A DNA stretch of 42,800 nucleotides from DATMNI01 sp035570275 (lineage in GTDB: Bacteria; Acidobacteriota; Terriglobia; Bryobacterales; Bryobacteraceae), in NCBI GenBank assembly GCA_035570275.1, contig DATMNI010000122.1:1-42800 (forward strand), read 5' to 3'. Both the position numbers and the translations under genes were made by a program. Below, piece by piece: positions 16,274-23,024 of this stretch; the first letter of the stretch is position 1, and each line of letters begins with the position of its first letter. Under the pieces are notes generated by a model. It saw only the letters and a list, made by a program, of their open reading frames with translations, had not been told where the DNA came from and made no database searches.

Positions 16274-17134
16274 ATGCAGTTTCTTGCGCAGTTCTCTATG
16301 CACACCCGGCACCCCCCGGCGCGTCATTCGGATGTGCCAGCCCTGGAAACCGCAATCCACACAAGAGCAGTTTCGGCGGCGATTTGTGCCGCTTTTCTGG
16401 TAGGGCCAATCTGGGGCCAACCCGCCGCGCCGCTGGAATTCGAGGTGGCGTCGGTCAAGGCCGCTCCGCCTCAGCTTGGGAACCGTCTGAGCACCCGGAT
16501 GAGTGTCGATCCCGCGTGGCTGAGGTATACCAACGTCTCCCTGCGAGACGTCTTAAAACAGGCCTATGGCGTGCAGGACGACCAGATCTCAGGGCCGGAA
16601 TGGCTGGGCGTTGCGCGGTTCGATATCGTGGCGAAGATTCCGGCGGGAGTTCCCAAAGATGGCGTGCCGCGGATGCTGCAAGCGCTGCTGGCAGACCGCT
16701 TCAAGCTGGCGCTCCATCGAGAGACCAAGGAGGCGCGCATTTACGCGCTGGCGGTGGCGAAGAACGGATCAGGGTTACCAAAGGGGCTGCAAAAGGCTGA
16801 GTCTACCAGTGGTCTCACCGGTAACTCTTCACGAACCCGCCACCACGCCGCCGGCAACGTGACGATGGCACAATTCGCGGACTACCTCGCACAACAGGTG
16901 GGCCGGGTAGTGCTCGACCAGACAGGCTTGGGAGGCCCGTTTGCGATTGCGTTGGATTGGGTAGCCGATGACGGCGCGAACCCCGAACCGGCAACCGGCG
17001 CGGATGGTGCGGCGGCCGGCCCGTCGCTTTTCATGGCATTGCAGGAGCAATTAGGGCTGAGGCTGGGCGCGCAGAGAGGCCCGGTCGAGATGCTGGTGAT
17101 CGACCGTGCGGAAAAGGTACCCACGGAAAACTAG
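16274..17134 (+). CDS. TIGR03435 family protein (Solibacter-type)
   Basis: 286 residues. After a secretion signal around residues 30-48 (AVSAAICAAFLVGPIWG), the mature part carries the family pattern: FEVASVKAAPP, LRDVLKQAYGVQDDQISGPEW, FDIVAKIPAG, MLQALLADRFKLALHRETKE, a segment around VLDQTGLGGPFAIALDW, and LFMALQEQLGLRLGAQRGPVE with IDRAEKVP at the end. This family is strongly expanded in Candidatus Solibacter and relatives; its function is unknown. The start is uncertain: in-frame ATGs at 16274 and 16298 are both possible and neither has a clear ribosome-binding site. Confidence 0.9.
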   Translation: MQFLAQFSMHTRHPPARHSDVPALETAIHTRAVSAAICAAFLVGPIWGQPAAPLEFEVASVKAAPPQLGNRLSTRMSVDPAWLRYTNVSLRDVLKQAYGVQDDQISGPEWLGVARFDIVAKIPAGVPKDGVPRMLQALLADRFKLALHRETKEARIYALAVAKNGSGLPKGLQKAESTSGLTGNSSRTRHHAAGNVTMAQFADYLAQQVGRVVLDQTGLGGPFAIALDWVADDGANPEPATGADGAAAGPSLFMALQEQLGLRLGAQRGPVEMLVIDRAEKVPTEN

Positions 17135-17196
17135 AATTTCACCAGTCTCAACTTGATTTCTTAGCGCTCTTGGCGGCTTGGCGTGACACGGTTTTC

Positions 17197-17910
17197 CTAA
17201 CGGGGCGCCCTATGAGCCGGGCTCTGCAGGTCCGGGCGCAGTTTGGTGGTCTTTGCCAGCGCCGCGGCCTTTCGGAACTTGCGGATTTCCCGGTGATTTC
17301 CGTTCAACAGGACTTCCGGAGCTTTCCAGCCGCGGAACTCGGCCGGACGGGTCCAGTGCGGGCAATCCAGCAGGCCCTCGCCGTGGCCGGTCTCCTGAAA
17401 CGATTCGAAGGCCGCGGAACTTTCGTTCCCCAGCACTCCCGGCAGCAGACGGGCCACCGTGTCCACCACTACCGCGGCTGCCAGTTCGCCGCCGCTCAGG
17501 ACATAATTCCCAATCGAAATCTCTTCGTCCGCCAGATACTCCGCCACGCGCTCATCCACGCCCTCGTACCGGCCGCAGATTAAGAGCAGTTCCCGTTCTC
17601 CGCTCCACCGGTTCGCCATGGCCTGATCGAACATCCGCCCCTGCGCCGATAGCAGCACCACTTTCTGGCCGGGCTGGCGCTGGGGCCAGATCGATTCCAC
17701 CGCGAGAAAGACCGGCTCGGGCTTGAGCACCATGCCCTCGCCCCCGCCGAACGGGCGGTCATCCACGGTCTTATGGCGGTCGCTGGTCCAGTCCCGCAAG
17801 TTGTGGATGCGGATATCCAGCAGGCCTGCATCCATGCCACGATTCACCACGCCATGCGCGAACGGCCCCGCGAAGAATTCGGGGAAGATCGTCAGCAGGT
17901 GGAAGATCAT
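17197..17910 (-). CDS. trmD: tRNA (guanine(37)-N1)-methyltransferase
   Basis: 237 residues, normal TrmD length. It transfers a methyl group from S-adenosylmethionine to G37 of tRNAs with a G at position 36, preventing frameshifts. It starts with MIFHLLTIFPEFF and contains HNLRDWTSDRHKTVDDRPFGGGEGMV, LLICGRYEGVDERV and EISIGNYVLSGGELAA, the segments that form the SPOUT trefoil knot and AdoMet pocket. It is the last gene of the ffh-rpsP-khpA-rimM-trmD operon, 52 nt after rimM; that gap contains repeated TTTGAACCGTTGA-like sequence. Confidence 0.97.
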   Translation of the reverse strand: MIFHLLTIFPEFFAGPFAHGVVNRGMDAGLLDIRIHNLRDWTSDRHKTVDDRPFGGGEGMVLKPEPVFLAVESIWPQRQPGQKVVLLSAQGRMFDQAMANRWSGERELLLICGRYEGVDERVAEYLADEEISIGNYVLSGGELAAAVVVDTVARLLPGVLGNESSAAFESFQETGHGEGLLDCPHWTRPAEFRGWKAPEVLLNGNHREIRKFRKAAALAKTTKLRPDLQSPAHRAPR

Positions 17911-17962
17911 GCTCGCCCAGCGCGAAACGGCCGGTTCAAATTCTTCAACGGTTCAAAAACCA

Positions 17963-18487
17963 TCAACGGTTCAAATCCTTCAAGCCCTCGGGCAAATCGA
18001 CGGCGATACGTTTGGCCGCGGGGTCGATCTCCACACAAATGGAACGCGCAAACGGGATCAGCAGGTTTTCCGCTACCACCAGCAGTCCGGAACTGCCGCC
18101 ATCGTCCCAGCGCGTAACGCGCCCAAGCGATTCGCCGGTGCGCCGGTCCACCACCTCGCAGCCCAACAGGTCGGACTCGAAGTACTCCCCCGGTTCCAGC
18201 GGGGTCCGCTGGCTCAACGGTACTCGCACTTCGGCGCCCGACAGGCGTTCGGCTTCGGAAATAGTGTCCACACCGCGGAACTTGAAAACCAGCACGGCGT
18301 TGTGGAACCAGGTGGATTCCACCTCATAGCGGACGCCTTCTTCGGGCAGCCCTGCGCCGAACAGAAAAACCGACTCCAGCGCCTCATACCGTTCCGGTTT
18401 GCCGCTGAGAGCGAGCGCCGTCAGTTCGCCGCGGAGTCCTCTGGTCTTTCCGAGCAGGGCCACGGCGACCCATTCGTCCAAGCTCAC
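17963..18487 (-). CDS. rimM: 16S rRNA processing / ribosome maturation factor RimM
   Basis: 174 residues, full length. The N-terminal half (WVAVALLGKTRGLRGELTALAL) is the RimM beta-barrel domain; the C-terminal half is a PRC-barrel (ESDLLGCEVVDRRTGESLGRVTRW, LIPFARSICVEIDPAAKRI, DLPEGL). Known role: binds ribosomal protein S19 and assists maturation of the 30S head. The GTG start overlaps the khpA stop in a GTGA arrangement, so translation is coupled. The position between khpA and trmD is the standard one. Confidence 0.95.
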   Translation of the reverse strand: MSLDEWVAVALLGKTRGLRGELTALALSGKPERYEALESVFLFGAGLPEEGVRYEVESTWFHNAVLVFKFRGVDTISEAERLSGAEVRVPLSQRTPLEPGEYFESDLLGCEVVDRRTGESLGRVTRWDDGGSSGLLVVAENLLIPFARSICVEIDPAAKRIAVDLPEGLKDLNR

Positions 18488-18747
18488 TTCATTTGCCCGC
18501 TGGCGGCGGGAAATGGCGGCTCCAGGATTTCCAGCGTGAAGCGTCGATTGAGTTTCATGCCGGCCGCCCCGAGGATGGTGCGAATCGAGCGGGCCGTCCG
18601 CCCCTGCTTCCCGATGACCTTTCCCAGATCGCTCGGCGCCACCTTCAATTCGATCACGGTTGCCTGTTCGCCTTCCACCAGCTTGACCGAAACTTCTTCG
18701 GGGATGTCTACTAGAGCTTTCGCGATGTCTTCAACCAACTGTTTCAT
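18484..18747 (-). CDS. khpA: KH-domain RNA-binding protein KhpA (YlqC-like)
   Basis: 87 residues from the ATG at 18747 (MKQLVEDIAKALVD), with GGAGG 9 nt upstream. An ATG seven codons earlier includes the Shine-Dalgarno in its coding part and is less likely. The domain contains the KH loop as GKVIGKQGRTARSIRTIL, between an N-terminal helix/strand unit (VSVKLVEGEQATVIELKV) and RFTLEILE. Known role: small RNA chaperone working with KhpB/Jag in cell-length control and RNA binding. It overlaps rimM by 4 nt. Confidence 0.93.
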   Translation of the reverse strand: MKQLVEDIAKALVDIPEEVSVKLVEGEQATVIELKVAPSDLGKVIGKQGRTARSIRTILGAAGMKLNRRFTLEILEPPFPAASGQMK

Positions 18748-18853
18748 CTCATCCCGCCTCCCAACCATTCATGGTACCCGAACGGGTGTGCGAGAGGATG
18801 GTTACGGCCTGGGTTGAGGTTCTTTTTCTAACAGTTAGGAGCGATTACGCTCC

Positions 18854-19111
18854 TCAAACGGCTACCGGCCCGGCGACGGCGGGGTTCTTTTCCACCAGTT
18901 TCCTGACGGTATCGGACAACTGGGCGCCGCTCTTGGTCCAGTGCTCCAGGCGTTCGTGCCTGAGCAATACCTGCGGCGGCGTGGTGAGGGGGTTGTAGTG
19001 CCCCACCACTTCCAGGTTGCGTCCGTTGCGGGCGCGTTCTTTTTCGATCACGACTATGCGATAAAACGGCTTCTTTTTGGCGCCAAACCGCGCCAGGCGA
19101 ATCATAAGCAT
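18854..19111 (-). CDS. rpsP: 30S ribosomal protein S16
   Basis: 85 residues from the ATG at 19111 (MLMIRLARFGAKKKPFYRIVV), with GGAG 7 nt upstream. The longer frame to 19168 reads through a repeat and is rejected; an ATG two codons downstream (MIRLARF) is also possible. The segments RIVVIEKERARNGRNLEVVGHYNPL and WTKSGAQLSDTVRKLVEK are typical S16. Known role: early assembly protein of the 30S body. A small hairpin, AGGAGCG-ATTA-CGCTCCT, overlaps its 3' end (18837-18854) and may modulate expression between rpsP and khpA. Confidence 0.97.
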   Translation of the reverse strand: MLMIRLARFGAKKKPFYRIVVIEKERARNGRNLEVVGHYNPLTTPPQVLLRHERLEHWTKSGAQLSDTVRKLVEKNPAVAGPVAV

Positions 19112-19144
19112 CTGCACTCCAAACTTGAAACCTAGAATCTCAAT

Positions 19145-19168
19145 CGCGACCCAGAGGGTCGCGGCCAC
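19145..19168. repeat. GC-rich palindromic repeat, family B, copy 1
   Basis: CGCGACCCAGAGGGTCGCG followed by GCCAC lies between ffh and rpsP inside the operon, followed by a partial second unit, AGGTCGCGGACAC. The same core, including the flanking GCCAC, recurs at 24340-24411. Confidence 0.85.
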
Positions 19169-19180
19169 AGGTCGCGGACA

Positions 19181-20539
19181 CTACATATTTCCGAACGGAA
19201 AGCCGCCCGGCAACTTCATCTTACCGAGCTTTTTCCCCATAAACCCACCCGAGAAGCTCTTCATCATCTTCCTGGCCTGGGTGTATTGCTTCAACAACTG
19301 GTTGACTTCCTGTACCGACGTCCCGCTGCCTTTGGCAATTCTCCGGCGCCGGCTGCCGTTGATGATCATGTGGTTGTCCCGTTCCCGCGGGGTCATCGAA
19401 TCGATGATGGCCACCACGCGGCCGATCTCCTTCTCATCCACCTTGACATCTTTCAGGTCTTTCAGCATCCCAACCTTGGGCATCATGCCGAGCAGCGATT
19501 CGAGCGGCCCCAATTTGCGGATCTGGCGCAACTGGTCGCGGAAATCTTCCAGCGTGAAATCGTTCTCGATGAGCTTGCGCTGCATCTCGACGGCCTGCTT
19601 TTTGTCGATGGCTTCCTCGGCCTTCTCGATGAAGGAGAGGAGGTCACCCATGCCGAGAATGCGATTGGCCGCCCGGTCCGGATGGAACGGCTCCAGCGCG
19701 TCGAGTTTTTCGCCGACGCCGACGAATTTCAGCGGCTGGCCAGTCACGTGGCGGATGGAGAGCGCCGCGCCGCCGCGCGCATCGCCATCCATTTTGGTGA
19801 GGATGACGCCGGTGATGCCGAGGCGCTTGTGGAACTCGTCCGCCGATTTCACGGCGTCCTGCCCGGTCATGGCATCGGCCACGAACAGGATCTCCACCGG
19901 GTTGAGCTGTTCCTTCAACTGCTGCAGCTCGGTCATCAGGTCTTCGTCGATGTGCAAGCGGCCGGCCGTGTCCACCAGCAACACGTCGCGGCCCGAATTG
20001 GCGCTCTCGCGCCGCGCCGACCTGGCCAGGTCCAAGGGCAGCGTTTCGCCCGGTGCGCCCTCGTAAATCGGCTGGCCGACTTCGCGCGCCACCACTTTGA
20101 GTTGTTCGCGCGCCGCGGGCCGGTAGACGTCCACCGAGACCACCATGGGCCGGTGGCCGTTTTTCGACAGCCAACGCGCCAGCTTGCCGGTGGATGTGGT
20201 CTTGCCGGACCCCTGCAGCCCGACGATCATGAAGACGCTGGGCGGGTCATTGGCGAAGCGCAGTTTGGATTCGTGGCTGCCGAGGATCTTGATCAGTTCC
20301 TCGTGAACGACTTTGACCACCTGCTGGGAGGGAGAAAACGCGGCCAGCACCTCCTCACCCACTGCCTTTTGCTTGATGTTCTCTATGAGCTGTTTAACAA
20401 CTTTGAAATTAACGTCAGCTTCCAGAAGCGCCATGCGGATTTCGCGCAGGGCGGCATCCATGTTTTCGGCCGAGAGCTTGCCTTGGCCCCGCAGGTTCTT
20501 GAAGACCCGCTGCAATTTATCTGACAGATTGTCGAACAT
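19181..20539 (-). CDS. ffh: Signal recognition particle protein Ffh
   Basis: 452 residues. Order: N domain four-helix bundle (MFDNLSDKLQRVFKNLRGQG), G domain with G1 GLQGSGKTT (107-115), DVYRPAAREQL, DTAGRLHIDEDLM, TKMDGDARGGAALS and GVGEKLDALEPF, then the Met-rich M domain from about 300 (GLLSFIEKAEE-like segment through MGKKLGKMKLPGG). The M domain retains SGTSVQEVNQLLKQY, the RNA-binding and signal-sequence-binding part. Known role: cotranslational targeting of membrane proteins with 4.5S RNA and FtsY. First gene of the ffh-rpsP-khpA-rimM-trmD operon. Confidence 0.98.
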   Translation of the reverse strand: MFDNLSDKLQRVFKNLRGQGKLSAENMDAALREIRMALLEADVNFKVVKQLIENIKQKAVGEEVLAAFSPSQQVVKVVHEELIKILGSHESKLRFANDPPSVFMIVGLQGSGKTTSTGKLARWLSKNGHRPMVVSVDVYRPAAREQLKVVAREVGQPIYEGAPGETLPLDLARSARRESANSGRDVLLVDTAGRLHIDEDLMTELQQLKEQLNPVEILFVADAMTGQDAVKSADEFHKRLGITGVILTKMDGDARGGAALSIRHVTGQPLKFVGVGEKLDALEPFHPDRAANRILGMGDLLSFIEKAEEAIDKKQAVEMQRKLIENDFTLEDFRDQLRQIRKLGPLESLLGMMPKVGMLKDLKDVKVDEKEIGRVVAIIDSMTPRERDNHMIINGSRRRRIAKGSGTSVQEVNQLLKQYTQARKMMKSFSGGFMGKKLGKMKLPGGFPFGNM

Positions 20540-20638
20540 GAGAACACGGTACCGCCCGGGAGAGCCAACAACGCCGGGCGAACAACAGGTGCATTCTTTG
20601 CGGAATACCGGCGCCGCCTTCGGTTTGCGGTGTTTCTA

Positions 20639-21064
20639 TTATACCGTTGCGGCGGGCGCGATGCGGATGCTGCTCGCCGCCATCTTCCCGGTGCGGTCCA
20701 TGCCCAGTTCGTAAAGAACTTTCGTCCCGGGCCGCAGATCGGTGGCTAGACCCTCGGCCAGGCGCGAAACGTGGAAGAAAATATCCCTTCCGCCATCGTC
20801 GGGCCGCAGAAAGCCAAAGCCCTTGGCTTCGAAATACGTCACCACGGCGCCCGACTGCTCGCCAGTGGGCGCTTCGCCAGTGGCATCGCCGCTCTCGGCG
20901 GCAGCTTGCGCTGGTTTGGTGGATTTATCGCCGACTCCCTGCTTGATCAAAGCCAGGTCGGCTTCCGACCAATTGTCCGTGGGGGCCTTGGAGTCGGAGG
21001 GCATCTTGAGGTCCGGATTGCGCTTCCGGGCCTCTTCAAACAAACGTTTTTGACGTGCGTTCAA
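20639..21064 (-). CDS. Cold-shock-domain protein with N-terminal extension
   Basis: 141 residues from a TTG start (MNARQKRLFEEARKRNPDLK) with GAGAGGA about 8 nt upstream. The first ~70 residues are hydrophilic and probably disordered (ADLALIKQGVGDKSTKPAQAA). Residues ~72-141 are a cold-shock OB fold: GAVVTYFEAKGFGFLRPDD carries the RNP1-like KGFGFL and DIFFHVSRL the RNP2-like motif. Known role of the domain: single-stranded RNA/DNA binding, often as an RNA chaperone. The extension resembles longer CSD proteins rather than a bare CspA. It lies in the same orientation as the next small gene, 26 nt from it. Confidence 0.88.
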   Translation of the reverse strand: MNARQKRLFEEARKRNPDLKMPSDSKAPTDNWSEADLALIKQGVGDKSTKPAQAAAESGDATGEAPTGEQSGAVVTYFEAKGFGFLRPDDGGRDIFFHVSRLAEGLATDLRPGTKVLYELGMDRTGKMAASSIRIAPAATV

Positions 21065-21090
21065 CGAAAGAATCCTCTCAGTGGCTACGG

Positions 21091-21318
21091 CTAGACCGCG
21101 GCGGGTGCAACCTTCTTTTTGCGGGTGCCCTTCTTCTCGGCGGGGGGCGTCCGGTCGCTTTTCTTCAAACTGCCCATCACCATCGTGGTGACGAACTTCT
21201 TCACGCCGTGATCGTCAAACTTGATCTCAATGCGCTCATCGCTGCTCGACATGACGGTGCCGAAGCCGAACTTCTGATGTTCGACCTGAGCTCCGTTGTT
21301 AAAGTTGTTGGAAGCCAT
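21091..21318 (-). CDS. Stand-alone UvrD/PcrA C-terminal-like domain protein
   Basis: 75 residues. The core, GAQVEHQKFGFGTVMSSSD followed by RIEIKFDDHGVKKFVT, resembles the Tudor-like domain at the end of UvrD/PcrA helicases (DUF3553-type: V.H..FG.G.V...I.F...G.K), which in PcrA contacts RNA polymerase. Here it stands alone with a basic Lys-rich tail (KKGTRKKKVAPAAV). Function is inferred only. It ends 26 nt before the cold-shock gene start, so the two are likely cotranscribed. Confidence 0.65.
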   Translation of the reverse strand: MASNNFNNGAQVEHQKFGFGTVMSSSDERIEIKFDDHGVKKFVTTMVMGSLKKSDRTPPAEKKGTRKKKVAPAAV

Positions 21319-21477
21319 AGATTTACCTTAAAAGGTTACTCCTCGGATGGATTGCTGGGTGTTGGGCGCCGATAAAGCGAGAGAAGAGTATCCGGCAGAA
21401 ATAACACAATGATTCTGCTGAACATCTTAGCACATCTAGGGCCAAGCTGCAATGTCGGAGCGATTCGGACGATTCGC

Positions 21478-21569
21478 GGTGGCCGGTGGCCAGTGATCGG
21501 TGGCCGGTGAAAGGCAACGCGCCCGGTACGGTGTTAACCGGCCACCGGCCACCGGCCACTGGCCACCGG
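21478..21569. repeat. GGCCGGTGG inverted repeat, family C
   Basis: The left arm (21478-21510) consists of GGCCGGTGGCCAGTGATCGG-like sequence, the right arm (21535-21569) of its inverted, slightly longer counterpart built from CCACCGGCC units. Both arms are themselves repeats of a 7-nt CCGGTGG motif. The stretch 21319-21813 is otherwise without a gene. Confidence 0.8.
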
Positions 21570-21594
21570 GTGTTAAGAGGCGCGGACGCATGTG

Positions 21595-21672
21595 CCGAAG
21601 CCGCAATCCGAGGGGTTCCCTACGGAGTGATTTCGCCTTCACGCCCAGTCCAGGCGGACGCCAGGGCTTCGG
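21595..21672. repeat. Intergenic element bounded by 8-bp inverted repeats
   Basis: CCGAAGCC (21595-21602) and GGCTTCGG (21665-21672) enclose 62 nt of gene-free sequence that contains GCGAAATCA/TGATTTCGC-type pairing potential. It looks like another dispersed intergenic element, but no second copy is present in this window. Confidence 0.4.
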
Positions 21673-21750
21673 AATTCGCGCCCGAGTTGAGCATCGCTTG
21701 GGGCGGACGGAATCGTCGGGGCTCGAAAAGGAGTCGAATGGGTGCGCCCC

Positions 21751-21811
21751 TCGGCTGGTTGCCCGGCGTTTCGGAAGAGGTTGGGACGGAAACCCGTCCG
21801 GAAGGAGCCGA
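21751..21811 (+). promoter_or_regulatory. Possible cis-acting RNA structure at the zinc-ribbon gene start
   Basis: TCGGCT (21751-21756) can pair with AGCCGA (21806-21811); inside lies a perfect hairpin, GGACGG-AAAC-CCGTCC (21784-21799). The outer stem abuts and partly covers the AGGAG ribosome-binding site (21803-21807) of the gene starting at 21814, so folding would hide it. No known riboswitch class is recognised. Confidence 0.35.
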
Positions 21812-21813
21812 CG

Positions 21814-22035
21814 ATGACGGGAAGAAGAGGGCGGTGTCCGGATTGCGCGGGCGGGTTCTTCGAGGGCGACGGCAAGTGTGGGAAGTGTAACGGCACCGGC
21901 ATCAATACCCAACTGGATTCGGCTCAGCCGCAGTGTCCATTTTGCGCGGGAACCGGAGTATGCGCGAGTTGCGGCGGCAGCGGGTTGAACGGAGGGGGCT
22001 ATGACGGTTCCGAGATCCAGACGCTCTTCGGCTGA
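21814..22035 (+). CDS. Small zinc-ribbon protein with CxxCxGxG-type motifs
   Basis: 73 residues from an ATG with AAGGAG 6 nt upstream. It contains four Cys pairs: CPDCAGG, CGKCNGTG, CPFCAGTG and CASCGGSG. This is the CxxCxGxG pattern of the DnaJ cysteine-rich domain, enough to bind two zinc ions, without any J domain. Such small proteins may act as chaperone-like or protein-binding modules; the role is unknown. The stretch before it is repeat-rich and possibly structured. Confidence 0.75.
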   Translation: MTGRRGRCPDCAGGFFEGDGKCGKCNGTGINTQLDSAQPQCPFCAGTGVCASCGGSGLNGGGYDGSEIQTLFG

Positions 22036-22040
22036 GCGCC

Positions 22041-22369
22041 TCAACCGGCGGCGGAAAAATCCGCCTGGATTCGCGCCGGGACCAGGCTTCGAAGCTCAAG
22101 CTTAAGAGAGGTTGCGGCGAGACGGAGTTCGAGGGTTTCGCGGCGCACCACGGAATGCCGGGAGGGCCCTTGGTGAAATCCCGACCCTTTTCGCGGCCCG
22201 CTGCGTACCTGGCTACCTCCAGGCCATGAATCTCCAGGCACCAGCCTCTCACGAAGCGCGTGTTCTCGCCGGTGACCAGGACCAAACGCTGGCGCCAACC
22301 CTTGGGTAAGATCGCCGTCAACCCCTCGCCTATGGTGGCCGTTGTCCCTGCCCCGCAAGGGATTGGCAA
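22041..22369 (-). pseudogene. Decayed DUF6036-type nucleotidyltransferase (C-terminal part)
   Basis: Two minus-strand frames together give a recognisable C-terminal half. One frame reads ILPKGWRQRLVLVTGENTR and GWCLEIHGLEVARYAAGREK; the other, after a shift near 22165, reads RRETLELRLAATSLKLELRSLVPARIQADF. This order matches what I remember of DUF6036 nucleotidyltransferases (GWRERL...NTR...CLEVHDL..SKYAAGREKD...LL.RL). The N-terminal catalytic half is missing. At least one frameshift is present and probably a second near 22330. The assignment rests on memory of the family and needs a profile search. Confidence 0.55.
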
Positions 22370-22414
22370 AAAGCAGCGTCGAATCGAACAGTAGCGTTTC
22401 AGATATTATAGTCC

Positions 22415-22420
22415 TATAAT
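22415..22420 (+). promoter_or_regulatory. Consensus -10 box for a leaderless transcript
   Basis: A perfect TATAAT ends 6 nt before the ATG at 22427 and no Shine-Dalgarno fits between, so transcription would begin at or next to the start codon. The -35 region is weak. Confidence 0.6.
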
Positions 22421-22426
22421 TAGAAA

Positions 22427-22942
22427 ATGACAACCCTCCAAGACATCGGGAACTTTTTGGCTCTCCGCCGCCTGGCAGTCGTCGGCGTTTCGCGGCACGC
22501 CAGCGATTTCAGCCGCGTGTTGTTCCGCGAACTTCGGCAACGGGGGTATGATCTGGTTCCGGTAAATCCCGCGCTGACGGAAGTGGACGGCATTCCGTGT
22601 GAGGCGATCATCGCCGACATCTCGCCGCCGGTCGAAGGCGCGCTGCTGCTGACCAGCCCCTCGGTCACCGACAAGGTGCTGGCGGACTGCGCGCATGCCG
22701 GCATCCACCATGTCTGGTTATACCGCGCCTCCGGAGCCGGCGCGGTGAGCCCATCCGCCATAAGCTTCTGCGAAGCGCACGGAATTTCGGTGGTCGGCGG
22801 CGAGTGCCCGCTCATGTTCCTGACGGAGACAGGCTGGATTCACCGGTTGCACGGCTTCTGCCGCACAATCATGGGCACGTATCCGCCCCAAACGGGCACG
22901 GAGGCCCCGCACACGCCGGGCCTCCACACATTGGGCCGGTGA
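22427..22942 (+). CDS. CoA-binding domain protein (CoA_binding_2 type)
   Basis: 171 residues. A Rossmann-like fold with LRRLAVVGVSRHASDFSRVLFRELRQRGYDLVPVNPALTEVDG, the pattern of the CoA_binding_2 (YccU/DUF-type) family, then LTSPSVTDKVLADCAHAGIHHVWLY. The usual ending with GGECPLMFL and a conserved Cys is present, with a longer C-terminal tail (TIMGTYPPQTGTEAP). Members bind CoA or related nucleotides; the metabolic role is not established. Promoter geometry suggests a leaderless mRNA. Confidence 0.85.
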   Translation: MTTLQDIGNFLALRRLAVVGVSRHASDFSRVLFRELRQRGYDLVPVNPALTEVDGIPCEAIIADISPPVEGALLLTSPSVTDKVLADCAHAGIHHVWLYRASGAGAVSPSAISFCEAHGISVVGGECPLMFLTETGWIHRLHGFCRTIMGTYPPQTGTEAPHTPGLHTLGR

Positions 22943-23024
22943 CTTTGAGAGAATAGCAGCTAAGCATGCCGCTGCCTGTCTCACCGGTTCCGGGCGGAGA
23001 AACTGCCTGCCTGTAAGGTTTGTT

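Noticed and set aside
19286..20524. 412-residue open frame on the plus strand
   Set aside because: It is the antisense shadow of ffh, whose every motif is intact. The translated product is rich in His, Arg and Gly without any recognisable domain.
21781..21812. Resemblance to the SRP RNA tip (TCC-GGAA-GGA hairpin)
   Set aside because: The tetraloop stem is present, but the conserved CAGG / AGCAG internal loop of SRP RNA is absent on both sides, so it is not a 4.5S RNA gene.
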